The translations under genes and the position numbers were made by a program. A stretch of DNA of 64,000 nt from Formicarius rufipectus. Its lineage: Eukaryota; Chordata; Aves; Passeriformes; Formicariidae. Location: positions 62,001 through 126,000 of the forward strand of contig VXAU01001849.1 in the NCBI GenBank assembly GCA_013399695.1, in the 5' to 3' direction. The notes under the pieces were generated by a model, which was not told the DNA's origin, made no database searches, and saw only the letters and a list, made by a program, of their open reading frames with translations. This document shows, one piece after another, positions 24,401-38,334 of this stretch; position 1 is the first letter of the stretch, and each line of letters begins with the position of its first letter.

Positions 24401-26434
24401 CACCCAGCTTAGAAGAAGACCAGAAACATAAAGACATGCCATACTGAGGACAGAGCTGCAACCTAACTGTGACTCCTGTTCTGTAGTCTGAACCTCCTTT
24501 GCCTTGCAGAATGAAAAATAAGCTGGTGCCCATACTCCAGCCAGAAATTCTGCCACAAGGTGAATGACAGGGTCAGATTTAATAGCACAAAGGGGTGTTT
24601 TCTGCAAGCCTTAGTGACTACCCAGAGTGCAAGGCACTGGAGAATCAGACATTCATTTGCTGGGTTTGAAAACTTCCACTAGAAATCAGAAAAATTAAGC
24701 TCCCATTAAAGACAAACCATGGTATTTCCAGAATAGATGTCTAGATAAAGATGTGCCTTCAGCTTAAGAATGAGCAAACTGCAAAAATCACCCTCACATC
24801 AGTTTAATTATCTTCTTATACCTATGCACTGTTAGGACCTTCCTATCCCATAGTATGCTAGCCCTTCACAAGTATTTCAGCATAGGTCTGACAGCCTTTC
24901 AATTGCTTCCTTTCTTTACAGCCAGCAGGAATAAAAAAAAAGATTAGTTTGCAGCTTGGGATGGGAGTAGGAGGCAAAAGGGCTGCAGTGCTCGCTGAAG
25001 AAAAGCTGGGTCAGCAGCCTGAGCCTGGCATCGAGCTGGGCTCCCAGCTATTCTGCCTGAGTGGAGATCCCCAAATCCAAGAATATAGGGGTTTTGCAAT
25101 ACACAAAATAAGAGTTTGTTGTCTGGGTTTTTGTTGTTTGAGCTTTTTCAGTGACGTGACTTCTGAAGATAAATGCCCCATTAATCAGGGAAGAAATGAT
25201 GTTACCACAGCAATATAGCATGCAGGATTGATTTCTAAATGAAACAACATGCTGTCTTAACACCATGTCCCAGGTGATTTTATGTACAATACATACTTCT
25301 CCATACTTTCTTCATTATAAAACATCAGTTCTTCCAACTGCTACAGCTATGGGCCCTGATGGCTGCATATCCATTTTTCCTTCACTACCTCTTTACAGAG
25401 TAACGTGTCCAGCAGGCTGTCTGCAAAGTGCTCTGCACTTTTCCTCCTCCAGAATGCTGGGGTACTTTTCCAATAAACAAACAAAATTATCTGCATTAAG
25501 ACCTGCACCTTTCTTCATACATTCATCATGTCTCTAGATTCTGGTGCGCTCTCCCTTAGCACCTGTGGATCTAGGGTTAGTTTTCCAGTTTCTCTCACTT
25601 TCTTTTGTGTAAACTCTGAAGCAGCCATTGCAAAATCCTCCCAGTTTGTGCTGGTGTAAGGGGAGTAGTGGACACTCTTCAGTGGATGAAACTTTAGAGA
25701 GAGTTTATTGCTTATTATTTTAGACAGAATTTACAGTTTATTATTTATTACGGAGTAGTCTAGACAGAAACCTTTCCCAAATTATTATTAAAAAATAATA
25801 ATCTTCATTAGAAAATAATTCAATCCTATCTAGAAAAATAAATTCTATGAGGCAATGTCCTACATCCAAGAAAGAATTTCTAGGAAAAAAAGCTTTTTTG
25901 CCTACTTCTAGTGAGACTTGCAATCCTAAACCTTACAGTCACAGAAATGCATGAACCCAGACAAGTAGCTTGCAAATTCTGCTTCTCTCCAAGGTGACTG
26001 AAACTTTCATTTAAAAGATAAGAAGAAAAGTTGGAAATTTTCTTTTCCAACCAGCTGTATTTACAAATTTATTTTTTTAAATCTACCTGCTTTTTCATAG
26101 TTGGCTTGCAAGTTAAAGACATTGAGAATACCTTGCTGAGTAATAAATATTAATGCAAATATTAATTAAGCTTTATTAAAGACTCAATGTCATATCATGC
26201 CTAAAGACACCCATTAACCATTTTTAATGGAGACCTATTTTTAATATTTTTAAATACCCATGATCTTGATAACCCTCTCCTGGTTTTCTTCATTGCTACT
26301 TGCTAAGTATTTTGGATCAAATTCTGTTGGTAAAGCCCAGTAAATCAAAGAGGCTACAAGCCAAGTTTAATAGGTGAGTTATCCTTCTAAATATTATTCT
26401 GCATTTACCTGGTCTCTTTCAGCAGAGGTTTCAA

Positions 26435-26632
26435 AATATTTTATAAGAGCATATTGAGTGATTGATAAATTACACCTAATAACACCCCAGGAGGTAGTAC
26501 AGTTAGATAAACAGAAACATAGCACATTTAATTGTCCAGGGTCACATAGCAAATTATTAGTAAAACCAGGGCAAGCACCTAAGGAGTCCTAACTATGGTT
26601 CCTGCTATTTGCTCTATGAAATATGTCAAGCC
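26435..26632 (-). mobile_element. MIR-like SINE relic, reverse orientation
   Basis: CCCCAGGAGGTAGTACAG, GATAAACAGAAACATAGCAC, AATTGTCCAGGGTCACATAG, CAAATTATTAGTAAAACCAG and AGTCCTAACTATGGTTCC follow, in order, the antisense MIR motifs (gaggtagg-tact; gaaactgaggcac; cttgcccagggtcacacagc; agtaagtggcagagc; cctaactc). Divergence is high, as expected for this old amniote family. Confidence 0.65.
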
Positions 26633-29600
26633 TGATTTGTAATTGTCTTCATCTTTGTGTAATTATTTACTGCAGTGCAAGACAAGTGTAAAACAGGAGT
26701 AAAATTGGTGCCAAAACAAAATAGCACAGGTATGAAAGGATGAACAAGGGAGAAGGCAATGCAGAGTCCCTAAATTCTTGCCCATCATGGCCAACTTGTC
26801 TGTGGTTCATTAACTCTCTTGTTTGCCTACCAACTCAAATGATAAATTTAATAGAGCTCTGTTGACAAAAGGGTTGGCTAGTTATCATTTTGCTGATATA
26901 TGACTCTGCAGCAAATTAAATCATTATAGGTGTGATCTAGGTGTCATACCACTTTTTGGTTTTTTTTCAGCAATGATATGTAGGTAGAATTGGAATTCAG
27001 ATTTTCTTTTTTTTTTAGTGTGTTGTATATCAGGTGGCTAAAATCTGGGGTTTAAATTTAATAGAATTCTCTTAAACATAGAATTATATTACATGCATCC
27101 ACATGTGAAATCTCACATCTTGTTGCATAGGCCTCATTTGAGATTTGTATCATGCCAGACAATATTAAATCCAACTTGATTTGAACAAATTATAGAACGA
27201 GTAAGGTAACATATTAAAATCCTTCTCACTGAAATACAGAGCTATTAATTTAACAAAGTGCTTCTTATAACATTACCCCTTCTTGTTACCAGATCACACT
27301 CATTCTCAGTAGCGACTAACAAATATGTTAAAGTATGGGAGGTGTTAAGAGACAGCCAATAAACCCACTGTATTTTGGATTCATCCGATGCAGAAATGAA
27401 CTAGAAATTTTATATTGGAAATATTTTTCAGTGGATAATGCATATCCCACATAATAAAATACTGGTGGGGAGGAGGATATCTGAAGATAGTTTTTGTTTT
27501 CACTAACCACAAAAACTTTTAACGGTACTCCCATTCAGATGTAGATCTTCTATTTTGACACAAAATGCTTATGTTTTGTAGCAGTTTGGCTGCAATTTGC
27601 TGTTATGGCACATTTCCCTGTTGTGAGCTACAGATCCAAGTTCACCTTTGGCTGGGCCAATTTTCCTGAGCATCCTCATCTTCACTGTTAAAAAACAGCC
27701 TGCTCCCACTAATTGGAAGGCCTACATTTGGCTCCAGCTGGGGTGAATAATGACAGTAACACTGTCAGCAGTCCCAGAAAAATTATAAAAAATGTAACTC
27801 AGAAACTGTATTATATGGCCATTTTATTGTTTTCCTATCAGAACTTATTTTTTAAAATTTTGATAATTTGTCTTTTTTTTTTTTTTCTTGATGGGATAAA
27901 AGTTAATGTTAGGAAAAAACCCTACAATTTTCATCCAGGTCTAGCATTACATCTCCCAAACATGAAATCAAAATAGAAAGACAAATTATTCCTTTTTTTT
28001 TTTTTTTCCTTTTTAAGGAAATAACCAGAATACAAAACAAAGTAGGCATTTTTAAAATAACAAAACGGGAAAAGATACTGCAAGTCACATTTAAATTAAC
28101 AGCATCACTAGTTCATTCTGCTGAACACGGTATTAAAAAAATCTGGTTTCAAGCATAAATGGTAAGATACCAGGTTAAGTGTTTCCTTTGACTAAAGTGC
28201 TTTTTGTGGTACTGTCCATCCAAAGACCTCACAGCAATTTTCCAGCACTGATGCACTAACTCCCATGACAGTGACAAATACACTGTTGTTCTGTTTAGCA
28301 GTTATGGGAGCTGAGTCACAGAATATAAAGTCTCTCACAGGAGGCCTTACACGAAGCCAAAGTTCTCTAGATGTGTTGGTTCTGCAACTCAACAAACAGG
28401 CAATGTCCTCCACCCTGCAGGCGCCCTGCCCAAACTCCCCGGTTTTACCTTCAGCAGTGTGGGTCCCACATGTCCCTCCTTGCCCCCTCTGTGACACAGA
28501 CCTTTTCTGCAGCCCCCAACACCACTGCCTTGTCAGCATCTCCAATCTAAATATCCCAAGCAAAAGATGCCTGGCCACAGTTCTAGAAAGGTCTAGATGG
28601 AGGGTTTTATGTGCTTGATTTGAAAGACACCCTGAGCTGCAGACCAGGACACTGGGCTGCTGTGCTGCTACAGCTGGTGCCTCTTCCCAAGCCCTTTTGT
28701 CTTGCTCCATATGCTTCTTTACATTCAGTTTACTCCTAAAGCATCTCCCACACCTCTCCTCAATTCCCACACAAGTTGTTTGGAGAGGGGGTGGGAAGGT
28801 AAGGACAAGGGTAGAAGAAGAAAGGCTGCAGTCAAGTAGACCCAAGATACATTCACACTACAGTGAGAAATAGTTTTATCCTTGCTTTCCCCACCTTCCT
28901 TCCTCTCCTCCCTCACATCTATTTGCCTGCTTATGATCTTTATTTCTTTCACAAAGATTTGATACTATTTTCTCAGGGTAAGAAGAGGGTTCATATTTGG
29001 CAGGAATGAGAGACGCAGTGCCTCGCAGTCCTCTCCCCACCCCCAGGCCATGGCTGCTCCCCCTGTGCCCTGCCCAGGGTCCTCCCCAGGCTGGGGTTGC
29101 ACCTTTGCTTCTGTACATCAGGAGTCTTGTGTGTTTGGGAGCACTTGGGGAAAAGCAAACTAAAGAGGAAGCAAGACCTTCAACTTGGCAAAGATAGGAT
29201 TGCTATGTCAAGCTTGAAAACTTCAAATGCAGTTTTCGATGTTTAACCTTTTAAAATGGCACCAGCATTGCACCACAATTAGTTTTTAATCTATCACTGC
29301 TTAAATCCCAGGCATTGTTTTTGCTGTAGAAAATGTCTTTGGATTGCCTGCTACGACAGCATTACACATCTGCAATATGCTCCAGGATGTAGCTAAGATC
29401 ATTCAATATCAACATGTCAAACAATTTTCATCTGGCCACCAACTGTGTGTGTGCATAAGCTACTTACATCTTGTCTGAGGCAACACTGGTTTGCATATAC
29501 CACAATTAGGCAATAATCACAGTGAATAATAAGCAGAATGCCCAGTACAAAACATTAATCTCAGGGAAGATGAGAGTTTTAAAAAAAAAAAAAGACACTC

Positions 29601-31834
29601 AGATCAAAAGGCCCTTGCCTATGCTGGCAGCAGAGCCTGGCAGATAAGGAATACAATGACTCTAAAAAGTACAAGCAACTAAACTTACTGTTGATTCTTA
29701 AAAGCAATGTATGATCAGTAAAACCCCATTGGAGATGTGTTTGGAGCACATAGGGAAATGGGGAGAGAGAAAGCCTCACATTAGGTGAATCTTCCTGGGT
29801 CGTGCCTTGTTTTCCACAAAGCCAGCTAGAAGTGTTGGAGGCGAACCATGGAACAGCCCTTCATACCAGAAAAACATACAGCAAAACAATGTTTCTGCCC
29901 CCCTTATTGAAAAGAAAATTCAAACCAAAGCACAAAGCAGGGTTCTTCCTCAAGGCTTCCAAGCAGGACAGTGGGAGCTCCTCTTCTCTTGCTCAGTTTA
30001 GAAAAAACATGAAGGAAAGGGAGGCAATAATCCCCTGGCAACCTTTCACTTAACACTTCTCTGGGAGCCAGTAATTCCTGTGTGCCACAGGAACCAGAGT
30101 AATGGAAGCAGGCTCTGTCTCAGAGAAGCGTGTTAATGTATTTGCAGCACATAAAATCCATTATTATGAGCTTAATTCAAGTTCTGATGAAAGCACAATA
30201 AAGCTCTTACAAGGCCTTTGTGACACTAGGCACTTTCACTTCAGAGTTAGTTTTGTTTGGCAACCTTACACACTGAACGACTCCAAACAAAAGGAAACCC
30301 AGTCCTGAGCCAGGGACCAGATATGCAGATGGATCTCCACAGACTGAGAGTAAGTGACCCACATCCTCCATCCCTTCCCTTCAAGGGGAGAACAGCAGTT
30401 GTGGCTTCAGTAAATAAGCCAACATAAACACATAGACACAAACTCAAAAGTAATAAAGGCTCACACTAGAACTTTTCCAAATGAGGGCTGTGTCATGAGT
30501 TTCAGTCACTAATCCACAACAGGAGGCTGGGAGCATAAAAACTGGGGAACCAACCCCCATCCCTTCTTTTTTTGGAACACTTGTTCCCTCCCCAGATATC
30601 CCTTGGCTCATTCACCCTGTAGGCACAGGTCGTCTTCAGCTTCTTTGTACACTTAACATGAAGTTTTCTTCCAAGCTGATTTCTCTTCACCATCAGTAAC
30701 AGCAGTGTTTACTGCAGCCCACATGCTAGCATATTCCTACACATTTTTAAGGGCTGCTGTGGACTGACATGTTTCATGAAGAGACAGAGAAAATAAGAAA
30801 AAGCAGGCAAATGGGGCTAACCACGGTTGCAAATGTTAGAATATGAGTACAAGACTGTATCTGTAAATGATGGCCTTTGCTATTTTAGCTACCATTTAAG
30901 AAACAGCTGTAATGATGGATACCACCTTTGTACCTTGACTCCTTACTGGCAGCTGCCTCCCTTGTCCTTGTGGCTTCGCCACCGCTGCACAAGTAGGAGA
31001 GTCTCCCCAAGCAGATAAGGAAAGCAGAGCAGCTCTGCATGGGACCGTGCCCAGTGATTTAGCCATGGAGCTGCCACTCATTTTGCCGTGTTACTGTGGA
31101 GCAGCTAATTAGCCCCACTGAGAGTCAAGCTTTATTAGCCTCAGTGCATGTTTGTTAACCTTGTCTTGCCATCAGGGACAATGCTTGGCCAGCACAGGAC
31201 AAGGGTCTTTGCACCAGGCGCCTGCACACAGACTTGCCACATGTTCTGGGTCTGTCCCTGGTGCAGTGTGCTGCCCCAGTTTCCCTAGTGCAGGGGCCAG
31301 GTGGGGAAAGTGGGGGCATGATTCACCCTGCTCCCTATTTCTTTCCACTCCTTCTTCTACCACGTGCAAGCATGGGAGAGGGCATGCACGAGTTCAGTAG
31401 AAACAACATTCTGCCCTGTAGCTGCTGCCCACCATAAGAGTAACCGTGTACACTTGTATAACAGCAGTGCTACTTCAAGTTTGGGGATAAGAAGAGGCTT
31501 ACACACATTAAACACTGCCAACAAGTATTTTGCACCTACACTTCTGTTACTCCAAATGCAGTTTAGACCCAAAGAGCCACTGTTACTTCCCACAAGCAGA
31601 GCTGAGGATACCTGCTGATGGACCATGCCTTGAACCTGCCCCTCCTTACTGGATGCAGGAGACTACATGCCCATGGCAAGGCATCAAAGGTGTTCAAACT
31701 TGTAGAATTGCTCAGGGGCTGCAAGTCCCCTGTTGTGAAGCAAATGTGGAAGTGGACAGTGTGTATGTGCATGGAGATTAGGTTGGAATATGTCTGTAGG
31801 CTTCCACTTACCTTACAAAAGAAGGAAAGAAAAT

Positions 31835-31985
31835 AATACCCTTATTATGAAGAGAAGAAATTAAGGGAGACGGTTTGGTCAGAACCACACAGAATAACTG
31901 TGCCAGAGGTGGTAATCAAGGCTGCCTTGAGTCCTTGCTTTCCTCTTGTATTACAAGCCCAGCCTTCCTGCCCTATGCAACATTT
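31835..31985 (-). mobile_element. MIR-like SINE relic, reverse orientation
   Basis: CCCTTATTATGAAGAGAAGA, AATTAAGGGAGACGGTTTGG, TCAGAACCACACAGAATAAC and GCCAGAGGTGGTAATCAAGG resemble the antisense MIR core with its 'gaaattgaggca...ggtcacacagctagta...ggcagagctgggattcaa' order. It is short and diverged. Confidence 0.5.
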
Positions 31986-34429
31986 CAGTTATTACTGAGA
32001 ATATGAATTAAGGTTGTGCATCATCTTTAATAGAAATAGTGTTAGGCCATGTCTCAGATGACCCAGGGCATTGAAACAAGTTCCTTAGGTCTTTTGGCTG
32101 CACCCCATGAGCTCATTTCACTTGCAGAGGATTTCTGGAGTCTGTTGCCCTTCTGCACTGAAACTGCTGTGCAGATCACGACCTGGCCACAAAATGCTCT
32201 CCATGACACCTTAAGCCTACAGGTCTGCCCATGGTCTGCCTTCTCCAGCCATCCCTGGGCTCGAACAAGCACATCTCTGCAGTGTCTCTAACAGGCACAC
32301 ACTGTCTCTATGGCAATGAGAGACAGGAACGCCTGAGAAAGATGCTGCAGAAAGGACTGTCTGGCACCAGGAGGAGACACCAGAATGTGCAGAAGACCAG
32401 AGGGAAACATTCCCTACAGGCTTAGGGAAGTGATGTGACCATGGGATGACAGTAAGTGACCCACAGAAGGAGGGCAATAAGTCCCAGTTTTCTTGAAGTC
32501 AGGTTTTCCTTACCACTAATGTTTTCATTACCTTTTATTTATAATGTATTAAATTTTAACTACACAGTACTATAAAAAGTGCTTACTGCACACCACTCAG
32601 CTCGATCCTCATCGGGCTCCTAAATTATGAAATGTAACCTGTCCAGTTTTCTAGTGCAGAACTGCACTGCCTGTTATGTACATTGTTGCAGCGCAGGAGG
32701 GTGTGTTATGAAATAACAGGTACTGCATAAGAGTACTTTCAGGTGCTATCTGTATTTGTGTCAAGCTTTTCCCTCTTCAGAAGGACTGCAGTTAAAAGGC
32801 ATCACATTAGCATAAAAACCATATTTGACTCAAAACATACCTACTATTGTAACTGACTATTCAGAACAAGAAAGGAAAGTAAAACCTTCTAATTCACTCT
32901 TCCCTGTTTACTGTTTTTTTTCCTTTTTAACACTTCACTCAGAGAAGAACAATGAAATGGCCTTGTCAGGCTCCACCTCTGTTAATAGCTACCTTTCAGT
33001 TCTCAGGTACTAGTGCCTTCTTGCTTCATATACAGAAGCAAGGGAAGTATATTTAAAAATGTACATGTGTTAATTTTGTCAGAATTTAACATGTCGCTCA
33101 AGAAAGTGCAATAAAAATCTCCAAGCTTCTGCTTCTTCTATAAATTAAACTACTGATCATGATCAAGACACTATGACAGGGATTATTAGTCATATTGTTA
33201 CAATTCATATTCACAAATTGGTTTTAATCCTTCATGTACCTATTTGTTTTCAAAATCCAACCAAAACAGAAAGGCCACTTTTATATTTAAAACCCTAAAA
33301 AGAAGTTATCTACACAAGCTGCTGCGGTCCACCTCTATAATTTCAGGGGGCAAATTAAGGAACAGTGCAAATTTTTACTTAAACCTAATAAAGTAAGCAG
33401 CAATGCAGCATGGATCTGCAGGCTTATTCACCTGTGCTGTATCCATACTGCATGCTCTTTCACAGCTACCTATTCTCTACAAGTGGGTAAGAGTGAGGGG
33501 GAAAGTGGGAAGGATGAAATACTTGCACAGAAGTATACAGTCCTGAAGTCACTGGAGAAATCAATATATAAGTGATACATTCAAACTCCATGTGATTGTA
33601 TAAACAAAAGATCAGGACTTATCTATAAATCTGCATATAGTATATGGAACTTCTTCTGAAATGACTCCCTGAAAACATATATTGCTGCCCTACTGCTGTG
33701 GTTTTCAAAACCCACATCTTTTCTAAAACAGAAAATGTCTGCACCTAGCAGATTCTAACTTTGTGTGGGTGTGTAACCAACTTGGTTACCAAAGAAACTA
33801 GTTCATGTTCTACACCACTTAAAACTAATATTACTATTAGAATAAATAATTTGAAGGAGAGGAAAGGAAGGAGAAAGGAAAAAAAAATTACTGCACTGCA
33901 GATTTGTAACAACCAATTAGTGGCCAGGGAGAGAAATGCCATAGCCTCTGTCACAAAATTTTCAGTCTCCCTACACCAACCAAAGAAGCCTTTGCTTTCA
34001 ATGCAAATATTTCAAGCCCAAGCCTACACTGCTGTGTTCACGCACCACTGCACTGCCTACACGACGTGTTTTCTGCATAAGTGAAGGAAAGTTGCAGACA
34101 TCTTGTACTGTTGCCAAGACACTCTGACACTTGCTCAGAGACACTCTGCTGCTGCCGCTGCTGCTCAGGAATCCTCTGAGTCCCTACACCCCAGTGCTGT
34201 ACTTGGGCGCTCCCCAGCTGCTTACACCTTCCGCCTTGCTTTCCACGGAATTGGATTTGCCTTTCTTCTCTGCAGCAGCATCCACCTGTACCTGGGAGGC
34301 GAACAAACCCCCAAAGAACAAACCCTGACCATTTCTTTGGGGCAGGAATAGTGTATTACTTCACATTCCACATGCTGACAGGGTTAACACCCGTATGCTT
34401 TATGCAGCACCGCCAGCTGCTTTTTTTCA

Positions 34430-34900
34430 GAGATTTTGGCTGGTTTTCCCAAAATGTCACAGCGGTCCAGTGGGTCCCTGCCCATCTCCGCGGAGCCGCC
34501 CCCGTGGGGCGAGGCGGGCGCGCCGGCCCCGGGCAGCGCTGCCCGACCCAACACCGCCGCCCCGCGGCCCCACCGCCCTCGGAGGGCTCCTCGCCCTCTC
34601 CTCCCTCCTCCCGCCGCCCCTTCCTCGCCTTTCCATCTCGCCCCGGAGCGCAGCGCCGGGCGCTGCCCGGGGTCTATGAGAAAGGCGGCGGCGGAGGCGG
34701 TGGGGGCTCCCAAGGGGGCCTGAGGGGAGGGGGCAAGGGAAACCGAGGACAGAGCAAGGAAGAGCAGAAAAGTCAGGGTCTGATACGGACGTAGGACAGA
34801 ACTGTGTCTTGTGCAGCAGCCAGGCAGAAAGCGGGGATGTGGCCCCGTCACGGGAACAGGATTTGGCTGAGCGCATCCCCAGAGAGTCAGCGAGCCCCTT
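34430..34900. promoter_or_regulatory. Orphan CpG island, candidate unannotated promoter
   Basis: A sharp rise in GC occurs between about 34460 and 34710, with about 34 CpG dinucleotides by my count in roughly 245 bp and runs such as GCGCGCCGG. It is surrounded by CpG-poor AT-rich DNA. In vertebrates such islands usually mark unmethylated promoters. It lies about 11.6 kb upstream of PTCHD1 exon 1. Open frames on both strands (147 and 181 codons, among others) are the usual by-product of high GC and show no known domain. It could start an alternative 5' exon of PTCHD1 on the + strand, or a non-coding transcript in either direction. Human PTCHD1 has a long antisense RNA, PTCHD1-AS, starting near its promoter. 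No splice donor could be assigned. Confidence 0.75.
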
Positions 34901-37900
34901 GGTAGGCTCTTTCCAAGAACTGGAGCCAAGGGGAACCCACAACATCACAGTCAGTGTAAATGGAAGGCGCCGTTCACCCCACTAGAACTAATCGACTTTT
35001 TTCCCTTCCCCCCCCCCCGGGTTACTCTCTGTTTATACTCTGTGGCTGATGCATCAGCAGGCTGGTGGTATCCCCAGTGAACGCGGAAAGCAGCGGAGCC
35101 TCAGCAATGGCAAATTGCTGAAGAAGAAACTACAAAGCTTTACCAAGAGACGCTGCAGCTTAGCAGTCACTCTCGACCCTGAACTCCACCTTACTGAAGG
35201 TTTCCCTTTTTCATTACCTTTTTTCTCCCACCTGTGAGCTTGATTGTGTCAAAGCCTGGGCACTCTTCATATCCTGCTCCTTTTACTCTTTCAAGCTGCT
35301 GCCAGTTTCAACTCTGTTCACGCCATTCCATGCCACCTGGACCTCTGGCTACAGATCAGTGACCCAGGAATTAGTATCACTTATCTTGATTTTCTCTTTC
35401 ACTCAGAGGACCCCCCAGCCCTGACAAGAAGACAGGTAACAAATTTCAGAAGCCAAAGCTGAGTTCATCCACCTTACTGCAGCTCTTCTCCACTCAAGCC
35501 CTCTCTTCCCATACTTTTACCCAGCCAAAATTGTGCTGTCCTAGCTCTCAAGTATCAGTCCTCAGGCAGTCAGACATAGAAGTGAGAGGCAAGGACAAAG
35601 TCTGATTTGCAGGAGGGTACACAGCTACATAACTCATGAGTCTGTTCTTTAAATTGTCTTTCCTCATTGTTCCAGTCATAGCTACATTCCAGCACCTACA
35701 GCAAATGCACAGGGTCTGGCCTCCAGGGAACAGACTCATTCCATACACAACTCTGACTCCTTCCTTAATTGATCCTGGAGACCTAAAAAGGAATGGTTTA
35801 ATCCTAAAAAAAAGATAGTGTGTTACCACGTAAGTAAAATGTATGTTCACACTGAGGCCAAATTAAGGTCATATTGGCATCTCGAAGTAGATGTTTCTGA
35901 ACATTTCAGTGCCTGACTCTGCAAATGAATGGTCTTCAATACATATCTGTATATAAATTCTGGAATGGGGCCAGAGGAACTGTTTTTAAAGCAAATAGCT
36001 CCCCATCCCTCATATGAATTACTGAATGCAATATAATCTCAGAGAACTCACTGACAGATCGGAAATCTTAATATACAGACTTTGACCTCACAAGCCAAGA
36101 AGGAAACTTTTCAACAGACAATAAAACACCCTCCTTACTATGACTGGCACTACTTTTCTCTGGCAACAGGAGAGACACAGAAACACAAAGAGCAGTGATG
36201 TGTGGTGGTGGTGAAAGACACATCTCCCTGTTCATTTTCCACTGCCATAAGTAATATGTTCCTCAAGACTGGGATTCATTCTCTTACTGTTATATCCCAC
36301 CTGGTGATCCCAGTTCTCCTCTGCACCATTATTCTCCAGCTTCCCAAGACTTCTGTATCTTCACGCACCTCTGTCCCTCTCCATTCCAGTCAGATTAATT
36401 CACCTTCCATGAAACCAGACGAGGATGCATTAAAAAAAGAAAACAAAACAAAAAAAAAACTCAGGTAAACAATCTCCCTGAACTTAGCAGAATTGCCAGG
36501 GACCAGAGCAGCCCCTGGCTTCCAAAAAAAGCAATTGCAAAGCCCCAAACTGAGCACATAGTGTGGTTTAAGCAGCCATCTCTCAGGAACCATCTGCTAA
36601 GCATGTGCAAATAGTGACTTTTGAGATTATTATGATTCACTGAATTTGGGAAGAATTTTACAGGAACAGCAAGAGGAGGCTCTAAGCACTACTGTGACAC
36701 GAATATTACAGAATAATGAAATACTGGGTTTAGTTTTAGGAATAGCAGTCATCTCCCATGAACCAAAATGCAGCCTTGCAGCCGCCTTGAGGGGAAAAAA
36801 AATTATTCTTAATTATTTCCTCAAATGTACAGTAAATTTCATTGAAACATACAACAGTCTTTCCTTGTATGATATTCCCATGCAGTCAAAATAAAGTGTG
36901 TGCTTTCAGGTGCTAAGCCAAACTCAATTAGTATTATACACAAACCGGAATATACCCTGAATTCTGATCAGAGACAAGCTGATGATTCATACTGCCAAGG
37001 TCTGCACATTCGGATTTGCTAGGAAAGCCAGTGTACAGCTTGATAAGGGGGTTTAATCCAAAAATAGGCACCCATGCAATTTTAAACATTTGCCTTAGAA
37101 AACTAGGTTTTGACACTCTGCTTTAATTGTGTGTCATCTAATGCTGATGGGCACTTACCCAGGTAGAACACCAGCTCCTCGATTAAAATGTACAGCAATG
37201 TGCAACATTTACAGTAGTGTAATTCTGTATTCTTGAGCAGAAAGCACTGCTTGGAATGCAGCTTTCATAGAAAGCAAACCCCAAAACCCTATAAAGATCA
37301 AATGTACATCATACATTAGGAGAATTCCCTACTTCTCTTCTTGTATCAGGAACATCAGGAACAATTGGAAAATAACCCACTACTATGAAAAGTATGTAAG
37401 AGAAACAGGAATCCGGTGTTTTCTTATTTTGAATACTCACCTGCCTAATTATCTGATGGTTCTGAACTGAAAATGTATGCCTTAAGAATAGGTGCCCTCC
37501 CTCAAATGCTGTATGCATTTCACCTGCTTGTGAAAGGTACCCTTGTGACTTACTGCAGTGGGTTTCTTCTAGCACTGTACATTCTGTGCTTTGTCATGAG
37601 AGACTTTTAGTGCTTAAAAACAAAACCAGGCAGACTGTCTTCTTACCCTAAACACAATACTCAAAGAAATGACCTACTGTCCTTCATATTCTTTACATGG
37701 TAACATGGGGTAAGCAAGTAACAAGATATTTTTATGGGCTACTCAAATATGGATGTGGTATGTTTTTAGTGATCACATGTTAGCATAAGGGATGTATGAA
37801 TGGCAAATCCCCTGCTTTCTAATAATGTGGCTGAATTGTTTCATTTATTTGGTTTGCTTCTTAAAGGTCCTAATTGCTGCTCTTCTATTTACTCCTGATT

Positions 37901-38334
37901 GTAGCCAGTTCCTGCCTTCATTCATGGGTATTTACAGCAATTCAGAGGAAAGATATGTTTGTTACAGACATAAAAGGACAGCAGCAGCTCAAGACATAGC
38001 AGCATGGAGGTACATCCAAAGTCTTGACAAGCACATGCGTGGTACAAATTTCTGGTGTATGTTGAGAAAGCACTGGTGCAGGGCTGTGACAGTGGCCATA
38101 TGGGATCCATATTTGTGGGAAGCTGAAAATGGGCTGGTTAAAGAGCAGTGAAGACTCACTTCCTATTTACTATTCATTATAATACTTGGCTCATGTTGAC
38201 ATCTAAGAACAGTTGATAAAATGTTACAAAGCATAATGTTAATGATCTCATAATAAGGATTCTCTGGTCTGAATACAACTCTGTATTGGTATATTGTACT
38301 GTACTTCCTAAATGCTGTATTTCCTAAATTGCTG

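Larger units (their letters stand above)
20798..34429. other. Upstream intergenic flank, block 4 (no gene seen)
   Basis: The block is largely AT-rich and non-coding. It contains MIR-like relics near 21.3, 26.4 and 31.8 kb and poly-T runs near 27873 and 27992. Homeodomain/POU-type word clusters occur around 21.18-21.28 kb and 26.1-26.2 kb. A 217-codon open frame on the minus strand (28192-28845) has no recognisable domain and is not called. Nothing else can be supported. Confidence 0.6.

Noticed and set aside
34351..34948. Protein-coding genes from the 147-, 181- and 163-codon frames over the orphan CpG island
   Set aside because: Overlapping frames on both strands, low-complexity Pro/Arg/Gly/Ala content and no known domain are what GC-rich DNA gives by chance.
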